From assembly GCA_050248955.1 (NCBI GenBank), contig JBFWRK010000017.1:30701-94700 (forward strand): a stretch of DNA of 64,000 nucleotides, in the 5' to 3' direction. The first letter of the stretch is position 1, and each line of letters begins with the position of its first letter. Positions 58,249 to 64,000 of the stretch are shown one piece after another. The notes beneath the pieces were generated by a model. That model did no database searches. It was given only the letters and a program-made list of their open reading frames with translations, and was not told the origin of the DNA. The translations under genes and the position numbers were made by a program. The DNA comes from JBFWRK01 sp050248955. Lineage in GTDB: Bacteria > Actinomycetota > Acidimicrobiia > Acidimicrobiales > Ilumatobacteraceae.

Positions 58249-59400
58249 GTGGATCTGTTCGAGTACCAGGGCAAGCAGTACTTCGCCCGCTACGGCATCC
58301 CGGTGTCGCCCGGCGGCCCCGCCGACACGGTCGACGAAGCGGTCGCCCAGGCCGACGCCGCCGGCTACCCGGTCGTCGTGAAGGCCCAGGTGCAGGTCGG
58401 CGGTCGCGGCAAGGCCGGCGGCATCAAGCTCGCGAACGACGCCGACGAGGCCAGGTTGCACGCCGGGAACATCCTGGGCATGGACATCAAGGGCCACGTC
58501 GTCAACCGCGTGTGGGTCGAGCACGCGTCCGACATCGCCGAGGAGTACTACGCCAGCTTCACGCTCGACCGTGCTGCGAAGAAGCACCTCCTGATGCTCT
58601 CCGCCCAGGGTGGCGTCGAGATCGAAGAGGTCGCGGCGAAGGATCCCGAGGCGATCGTCAAGCTCCACATCGACCCGGTCGACGGCCTGCTCCGCAGCGT
58701 TGCCCGCCAGGCTGCGGTCGACGCCGCGATCCCGGACCAGGCACTCGACGGCGTCGCCGACATCCTCGTCCAGCTCTACGAGTGCTTCACCAAGGGCGAC
58801 TGCGACCTCGCCGAGATCAACCCGTTGATCCTGAAGCCGACGGGCGAGGTGCACGCGCTCGACGCGAAGGTCAGCCTCGACGAGAACGCGTCGTTCCGGC
58901 ATCCCGAGTGGGACGAGTTCCGGGCGATGGAGGTGCTCGACGAACGTGAGCGCCTCGCACGCGACAAGCACCTGCAGTACATCGGCCTCGACGGCACCGT
59001 CGGCATCATCGCCAACGGCGCCGGCCTCGCGATGAGCACGCTCGACGTCGTGAACCAGGTCGGTGGCTCGGCGGCCAACTTCCTCGACATCGGGGGTGGC
59101 GCGAACGCCGACGTCATGGCCGCGGCGCTCGAGGTCATCAACTTCGACGAGAAGGTGAAGAGCATCTTCATCAACATCTTCGGTGGGATCACCCGAGGCG
59201 AGGAGGTCGCGCGGGGCATCGTCGAAGCGCTCGGACGCGTCGACTTGCGAGCACCGATCGTGATCCGCCTCGACGGCACGAACGCCGTAGAGGGACGCCA
59301 GATCCTGCTCGACGCGGGCATCCCCGAATCGAAGCTGACGAGCAAGTCGACGATGTTGGAAGCCGCACGCGCGGCCGTTGCGATTGCAGAGGGAGCCTGA
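58249..59400 (+). CDS. sucC: Succinate-CoA ligase, beta subunit
   Basis: A 383-residue ATP-grasp protein (DLFEYQGKQYFARYGIPVSP start, KAQVQVGGRGKAGGIKL, EINPLILKPTGEVHALDAK, the FINIFGGITRGEEVARGIVEA C-terminal half). With SucD it makes ATP or GTP from succinyl-CoA in the citric acid cycle. GTG 58249 has AAGGAG 8 nt upstream. SucD starts 3 bp after its stop. Confidence 0.97.
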   Translation: MDLFEYQGKQYFARYGIPVSPGGPADTVDEAVAQADAAGYPVVVKAQVQVGGRGKAGGIKLANDADEARLHAGNILGMDIKGHVVNRVWVEHASDIAEEYYASFTLDRAAKKHLLMLSAQGGVEIEEVAAKDPEAIVKLHIDPVDGLLRSVARQAAVDAAIPDQALDGVADILVQLYECFTKGDCDLAEINPLILKPTGEVHALDAKVSLDENASFRHPEWDEFRAMEVLDERERLARDKHLQYIGLDGTVGIIANGAGLAMSTLDVVNQVGGSAANFLDIGGGANADVMAAALEVINFDEKVKSIFINIFGGITRGEEVARGIVEALGRVDLRAPIVIRLDGTNAVEGRQILLDAGIPESKLTSKSTMLEAARAAVAIAEGA

Positions 59401-59403
59401 GCC

Positions 59404-60300
59404 ATGGCGATCTTCATCGACCAGGACACAAAGGTGATCGTCCAGGGACTGACCGGCGGCCAGGGCAAGTACCACGGCCTGCGCAACCGGGATTACGGCA
59501 CGAAGGTCGTCGGCGGGGTGACGCCGGGCAAGGGCGGCCAGGACGTCGACGGGATCCCCGTGTTCGACACCGTGGCCGAAGCGGTCGCGGCGACCGGCGC
59601 AGATGCGAGCTTCATCGCCGTCCCGCCCAAGGCCGCGCCGGCGGCGATCCTCGAAGCGGCCGCCGCCGGCATCCGCATCATCGTCTGCATCACCGAGGGC
59701 ATCCCGGCGCAGGACGAGGCCCGGGTGTTCAACACGCTCGTCAGGGATCACCCGAACACGCGCCTGCTGGGCCCGAACTGCCCCGGCATCATCAGCCCCG
59801 GCAAGTGCAACATCGGCATCACCGCCGGCGAGATCGCACAGGTGCCCGTAGCCGGCAAGCCGACGGTCGGCATCGTCTCTCGTTCCGGCACGCTGACCTA
59901 CCAAGCGCTGTACGAACTGAAGCAGCGCGGCATCGGTGTGTCGACCTGCGTGGGCATCGGCGGTGACCCGGTGCCGGGCGTCTCGTTCGTGGATTGCCTC
60001 GCCGAGTTCCAGAAGGACGACGAGACCGACGCGATCATCCTCATCGGGGAGATCGGTGGCTCCGCCGAGGAGGAGGCCGCCGAGTACATCAAGGCGAACG
60101 TGACGAAGCCGATGAGCGCCTACATCGCCGGCGTGACCGCGCCGGCCGGCAAGAAGATGGGCCATGCCGGTGCCATCGTCTCCGGCGGCAAGGGGACCGC
60201 GCAGGGCAAGATGGACGCGCTGCGGGCTGCCGGCGTCCAGGTCGGGCTGAACCCGACCGAAGCCGGCGATCTCATGGCCGCGATCGTCGCAAAGCTGTGA
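59404..60300 (+). CDS. sucD: Succinate-CoA ligase, alpha subunit
   Basis: A 298-residue protein with the CoA-binding Rossmann domain (VIVQGLTGGQGKYHG) and the phospho-His loop KKMGHAGAIVSGGKGTA. Conserved core motifs LLGPNCPGIISPGKCNIGI and IVSRSGTLTYQALYEL are present. It forms the enzyme with SucC from the gene just upstream; the ATG at 59404 follows GAGGGAGCC. Three-gene order B12 protein-sucC-sucD suggests one transcript. Confidence 0.97.
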   Translation: MAIFIDQDTKVIVQGLTGGQGKYHGLRNRDYGTKVVGGVTPGKGGQDVDGIPVFDTVAEAVAATGADASFIAVPPKAAPAAILEAAAAGIRIIVCITEGIPAQDEARVFNTLVRDHPNTRLLGPNCPGIISPGKCNIGITAGEIAQVPVAGKPTVGIVSRSGTLTYQALYELKQRGIGVSTCVGIGGDPVPGVSFVDCLAEFQKDDETDAIILIGEIGGSAEEEAAEYIKANVTKPMSAYIAGVTAPAGKKMGHAGAIVSGGKGTAQGKMDALRAAGVQVGLNPTEAGDLMAAIVAKL

Positions 60301-60325
60301 ACTGATCGAGCGCAGTCGCGGCGAG

Positions 60326-61222
60326 CTACTCGCTGCGGACACCGCGAGCGATCAGCACGCCGAGCATGATCAGCGCGACACCGATCTGGACCGAGCCCGG
60401 GATCTGCGGGAGCTGCATGCCGGTGCCGGTGAGCTCGGCCTTGTCGAGCACCCGCACGGCCGATATCCCGACGATCAGGATGCCGATGCTCTCCACGAGC
60501 AGCCGGCCCGAGTCTCGGCCTTCGATCAGGAGCAGCGCGCCGGTGAGCAGGAGCGCGGCGCTGACGTTCCGTTGCGAGCCGTCGACGATGATCGTCGCCC
60601 ACGAAGCGCCGATGATCGCGGCGACGAGGAACGTGCCCGCGCCGGCACTCCTGTGCTTCGCGTCGAGCCACATCGCGTACAGCGTGTAGGCCACGGCGAA
60701 CACGATCAGGGTGACGACGGACGGTCGGGCCGAGTCGAGGAAGCGCTCGACGATGGGATCGCTCCCGTCGACCACCGCGTCCACGCCGTGGACGGCGAAC
60801 CCGATCATCACGGCGAGGAGCATCGTGAGCAGGAACGCCGGTCGACCGCGGCGGCCCGGGAGGATCCAGAACAGCAGCGCGCCGATCGCGACTGCGATCA
60901 GCCACTGCGACGCATCGCTGTGGTCGTACGGCCGGAACCACAGGAAGGTACCGGTCAGCAGACCTCCCATGCCGAGGCCGGTGATGAACGGCGAGTACCA
61001 CTGGCGGGTCGGGGCCACCGGCCAGATCGCGATGGTCACGCAGATCGACGCGGCGATGGCGACGACGACGTCCCGGCCCCAGTAGTAGCTCACGACGGTG
61101 ACGCCGCTGCTGCTGACTGCACCGCCGACGAACGCGCGGATTCGACCCCAGCCGAACTGCAAGGGCTGCTGGAGAGGGGCGGCCGCCGTGGGCGGGGCGC
61201 TGGTCACGGAGCTCTGCGCCAC
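60326..61222 (-). CDS. Polytopic membrane protein of unknown function
   Basis: A 298-residue protein with about nine hydrophobic segments after an Ala/Pro-rich cytosolic start. No known motif was recognised. It converges on sucD, from which it is separated by 25 bp without a clear hairpin. GTG 61222 is taken as the start. Confidence 0.7.
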   Translation of the reverse strand: MAQSSVTSAPPTAAAPLQQPLQFGWGRIRAFVGGAVSSSGVTVVSYYWGRDVVVAIAASICVTIAIWPVAPTRQWYSPFITGLGMGGLLTGTFLWFRPYDHSDASQWLIAVAIGALLFWILPGRRGRPAFLLTMLLAVMIGFAVHGVDAVVDGSDPIVERFLDSARPSVVTLIVFAVAYTLYAMWLDAKHRSAGAGTFLVAAIIGASWATIIVDGSQRNVSAALLLTGALLLIEGRDSGRLLVESIGILIVGISAVRVLDKAELTGTGMQLPQIPGSVQIGVALIMLGVLIARGVRSE

Positions 61223-61313
61223 GGGGGAACACTAGGACGACGCGACGCGGACCGCTGACGCGAAGCGGCCCGCCGTCGAGGCGGGCCGCTGTTCGATGTT
61301 CTCTGACGTGCGC

Positions 61314-61880
61314 TCAGGCGACGGGCGGGGGCGGCGGGGGCGGCGTGCCACCAGCCGGCGGGGGCGGCGGCGGGCTGCCGGCGCTGCCCGGTCCACCCGT
61401 GTCGAACGCGGACTTGAGCTTGTTGAAGTCCTTGAGATCGTTCAGATCGCCGCCGGACTCCTTGAATGCGAGGACGCATCCGACGACCACTGCGATCGCG
61501 GCGAGGAATGCGAGGTACAGCCCGATGCCCCGGCTGATGTCGACGCCGAGCGACTCGGCCTCGTCACCGTCGATGCCGTCGGAGATGAACCGGACGAGCA
61601 CGAGCAGGAACCCGAGCGCCGAGGCGGCGAGGTAGATCAAGGGTGCCGGCAGGTTGCCCGGCAGCTTGAACTTCCCCGCTGCGGCCAAGAGCGCGAGTAC
61701 CGCGATCGCAGTGAAGATCAACCACGGCACCGTGCCCGTGAAGAACCACTCGAACGCGTTCGCGCCGTCGGAGAACCCGGCGACCTCGACCTTCCACCAG
61801 GTCAGGAAACCGGCGATGAAGAACACCACACCGCCGCCGATCTTCAGCCAATCCGAAGTCTTGAAATTCGAGACGTCCAC
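61314..61880 (-). CDS. Membrane protein with proline-rich C-terminus
   Basis: A 188-residue protein with four hydrophobic segments and a C-terminal tail of about 30 residues that is almost only Gly and Pro (PPPPPPAGGTPPPPPPPVA). No family was recognised. GTG 61880 has a GGAGG-type ribosome site about 5 nt upstream. It is divergent from purH; its 5' leader shares about 90 bp with it. Confidence 0.75.
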   Translation of the reverse strand: MDVSNFKTSDWLKIGGGVVFFIAGFLTWWKVEVAGFSDGANAFEWFFTGTVPWLIFTAIAVLALLAAAGKFKLPGNLPAPLIYLAASALGFLLVLVRFISDGIDGDEAESLGVDISRGIGLYLAFLAAIAVVVGCVLAFKESGGDLNDLKDFNKLKSAFDTGGPGSAGSPPPPPPAGGTPPPPPPPVA

Positions 61881-61972
61881 ACGTCCTCCTCGTCACGTAT
61901 CCGCCGAGTGCTTCGGCCACCGCGAACCGTAGTCTGCAGCGCAGTCGTGGCTCGCGCATACCCTCCACTTCC

Positions 61973-63487
61973 ATGGCCCCTTCCATGCCCACAGCGTTGC
62001 TCTCCGTCTACGACAAGACCCACATCGCCGAGCTCGCCTCGGGCCTGCACGATCTCGGTTGGAGGCTCGTGTCGAGCGGGGGCACGGCAAAGGCGATCGC
62101 CGAGGCCGGTGTGCCGGTCACGGACGTCGCCGATCTGACGGGTTACCCACCGATCCTCGGCCACCGCGTCGTCACACTGCACCCGGTGGTCCACGCCGGG
62201 CTGCTCGCGGACCTCTCGTCGCCGGATCACGTGGCGGAGCTCGAGCGCCTCGGCATCGAGCCGATCTCGCTCGCCGTCGTGAACCTCTACCCGTTCTCAT
62301 CCGACCCCGGGATCGAACTGATCGACGTCGGCGGACCGACGATGGTCCGTGCGGCGGCGAAGAACCACGCCCATGTCGCCGTCGTGGTCGACCCGGCGCA
62401 GTACGACGGCGTGCTCGCCGAGCTGCGCTCGGATGGCGCGGTCTCGGCCACGACCAGGCGTCGACTCGCCCGTGACGCGTTCGCGCACACTGCCGCCTAC
62501 GACGCGGCGATCGTCACGTGGTTCGACTCGACGGATGCGGCCGCCGAGGTGATGCCACCGTCGCTCCACCTCGCGCTCGAGCGGGTGCAGTCGCTGCGAT
62601 ACGGGGAGAACCCGCACCAGCAGGGCGCTCGCTACCGCGCCGCCGGGCGGCAGAGCTGGTGGGACGACGCCGTCCAGCACGGCGGCAAGGAGCTCTCGTA
62701 CCTCAACCTCTACGACACCGAGGCGGCGTGGAAGCTCGTCCACCGCTTCGACCAACCGGCGTGCGTGATCGTGAAGCACGCCAACCCGTGCGGCGTCGCG
62801 ATCGCCGATGACATCGCGCTCGCCTACCGACTCGCCCACGCGTGCGACCCGGTGAGCGCGTTCGGAGGGATCGTCGCCTGCAACCGCGAGGTGCCGGCCG
62901 AGCTCGCCGAGGCACTCGCGCCGGTGTTCACGGAGGTGGTCGTCGCGCCGTCGTTCGAGGACGGCGCGCTCGCGGTGTTCGCCGCGAAGGCGAACCTGCG
63001 GGTGCTCAGCGCACGCGCGCCGATCGGCGGCGCGCTCGACGTGCGCTCGATCGACGGCGGGCTGCTCGTCCAACAGGTCGACACGGTCAACCTCGACCGT
63101 TCCGCCTGGCGGGTGGTGACCTCGGCCCAACCCGACGACGCGCTCTGGGACGACATCGCGGTCGCGTGGCAGGTCTGCGCCGCAGTCAGCTCGAACGCGA
63201 TCGTCCTCGCCAAGGACCGCCAGGCGTTCGGCATCGGTGCCGGACAGCAGAACCGGCTCGACTCGGCCCGCATCGCGGTCGAGCGGGCGGCCGGTCGAGC
63301 AGTCGGCGGCGTCTGCGCGAGCGACGCCTTTTTCCCGTTCCGGGACGGGCTCGACGCCGTCGCCGCGGCCGGCGTCCGCGCCGTCGTCCAACCCGGTGGG
63401 AGCGTGCGCGACGACGAGGTGATCGCCGCCGCCGACGAGCACGGCATCGCGATGGTCTTCACGGGCGAACGCCACTTCCGCCACTGA
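61973..63487 (+). CDS. purH: Bifunctional AICAR formyltransferase / IMP cyclohydrolase
   Basis: A 504-residue enzyme for the last two steps of IMP synthesis. The N-terminal MGS-like domain holds LLSVYDKTHIAELASGL, SSGGTAKAIAEAGVPVTDV and NLYPF; the C-terminal formyltransferase holds LRYGENPHQQ, ELSYLNLYDTEAAW, the catalytic KHANPCGVA and SDAFFPFRDGLD. ATG 61973 and ATG 61985 are both possible starts. Length and motif order are normal. It precedes metF by 56 bp on the same strand; both link to folate one-carbon metabolism. Confidence 0.97.
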   Translation: MAPSMPTALLSVYDKTHIAELASGLHDLGWRLVSSGGTAKAIAEAGVPVTDVADLTGYPPILGHRVVTLHPVVHAGLLADLSSPDHVAELERLGIEPISLAVVNLYPFSSDPGIELIDVGGPTMVRAAAKNHAHVAVVVDPAQYDGVLAELRSDGAVSATTRRRLARDAFAHTAAYDAAIVTWFDSTDAAAEVMPPSLHLALERVQSLRYGENPHQQGARYRAAGRQSWWDDAVQHGGKELSYLNLYDTEAAWKLVHRFDQPACVIVKHANPCGVAIADDIALAYRLAHACDPVSAFGGIVACNREVPAELAEALAPVFTEVVVAPSFEDGALAVFAAKANLRVLSARAPIGGALDVRSIDGGLLVQQVDTVNLDRSAWRVVTSAQPDDALWDDIAVAWQVCAAVSSNAIVLAKDRQAFGIGAGQQNRLDSARIAVERAAGRAVGGVCASDAFFPFRDGLDAVAAAGVRAVVQPGGSVRDDEVIAAADEHGIAMVFTGERHFRH

Positions 63488-63543
63488 AATGGGCTGAATG
63501 GCGACCTGATGGGGGCCGGCGTGGGGCGGTAGCGTGACCGGGG

Positions 63544-64000
63544 ATGGCCAGGATCTCCGCGTTGCTCGCCGCCGGGCGGACCTACTCGTTCGAGTTCTTC
63601 CCCCCGAAGAACGAGGCGGGCTGGCTGAGCCTCGGGCGCACGATCGCCGAGCTCGAGCCACTCGCGCCGAGCTTCGTCAGTGTCACCTACGGCGCCGGCG
63701 GCAGCACCCGCACGCGCACGCACGACCTCGTCTCCTGGGTTCGTCGCCAGACGTCGATCTCACCGATGGCGCACCTCACGTGCCAGGGGCACACCCGCAA
63801 GGACATCGACGAGATCCTGATCAACTACCTGGCCGAGAACGTCGAGAACATCCTCGCCCTCGGCGGTGATCCCCCGGCAGACGGCGCGCCGATCACGAGC
63901 GAGTACCGGCACGCGAGCGAGCTCGTCGAGGACGTAGCCGCGCACGGTGAGTTCTCGATCGGCGTCGCCGCCCACCCCGAGCTGCACCCCCGCTCGCCCG
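63544..64000 (+). CDS. metF: Methylenetetrahydrofolate reductase (5' part)
   Basis: The first 152 residues of an MTHFR, cut by the window end. Motifs of the flavoprotein barrel are visible: SFEFFPPKNEAGW at the N-terminus with the catalytic Glu, SVTYGAGGSTRTRT, HLTCQGHTRKDI and NILALGGDPP. It reduces 5,10-methylene-THF to 5-methyl-THF for methionine synthesis. ATG 63544 is clear. The upstream 56 bp hold no riboswitch-like structure. Confidence 0.95.
   Translation, partial: MARISALLAAGRTYSFEFFPPKNEAGWLSLGRTIAELEPLAPSFVSVTYGAGGSTRTRTHDLVSWVRRQTSISPMAHLTCQGHTRKDIDEILINYLAENVENILALGGDPPADGAPITSEYRHASELVEDVAAHGEFSIGVAAHPELHPRSP

Noticed and set aside
63488..63543. SAM or other riboswitch before metF
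   Set aside because: The 56-bp leader is too short and shows no conserved riboswitch elements.

Overview
The window is a 64 kb piece of a very G+C-rich actinobacterial chromosome. Evidence: many GTG starts, frequent ATGA/GTGA start-stop overlaps, Thr/Ala-rich lipoproteins, a PimA-like mannosyltransferase and a NamH-like Rieske/metallo-beta-lactamase protein. The gene mix and the cupredoxin and fasciclin lipoproteins fit Acidimicrobiia (Ilumatobacter-like), but this is inferred without any database search. No rRNA, CRISPR array, prophage or intact insertion sequence was seen. Most of the window is ordinary chromosome.

Layout. 0-12.6 kb: a GGDEF-EAL c-di-GMP protein, GluQRS, a fatty-acid hydroxylase, a PimA-like glycosyltransferase coupled to an acyltransferase, the decayed 3' end of a DHFR/RibD_C-type gene, a 1,200-residue membrane patatin, a 2OG-Fe(II) oxygenase and an L,D-transpeptidase lipoprotein. 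12.6-23.3 kb: LacZ-type beta-galactosidase, a possible degenerate GGDEF protein, NamH-like protein, an ABC ATPase plus membrane partner coupled to a rhodanese, and a DsbB/thioredoxin pair. 23.8-33.2 kb: larC-larB, prephenate dehydratase, two lipoproteins, RlmI-like methyltransferase, a cyclopropane synthase-like enzyme, an orphan Pvc16-AAA fusion and a 5'-3' exonuclease. 33.3-41 kb: small SRP RNA, tRNA-Ser(GGA) overlapping tadA, tRNA-Ser(CGA), a Fic protein, a nuclease-fold protein, two PAP2 phosphatases, a glycosyltransferase and an azoreductase. 41-53.6 kb: a second GGDEF-EAL protein, a TAP-like hydrolase, an ABC exporter, a transpeptidase-like pseudoenzyme, a Crp/Fnr regulator divergent from an ECF sigma factor, MsrA, a three-gene ABC-2 exporter and a GNAT acetyltransferase. 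54-64 kb: a PhyH-type oxygenase, an aminotransferase/omega-amidase pair, a cupredoxin, a B12-binding protein, sucCD, two membrane proteins, purH and the start of metF.

The strongest unexplained signals are non-coding. A structured repeat of about 220 bp occurs three times between genes (near 11.1, 23.5 and 53.8 kb). Each copy has a perfect 17-nt CCCGATC/GATCGGG hairpin and is associated with shorter shuffled modules. Short tandem repeats often begin at or just after stop codons. Among proteins, the main oddities are the Pvc16-AAA fusion with a degenerate P-loop, the YkuD-like protein whose catalytic Cys is replaced by Asp, and tadA, whose first ATG shares its A with the encoded CCA end of a tRNA-Ser.
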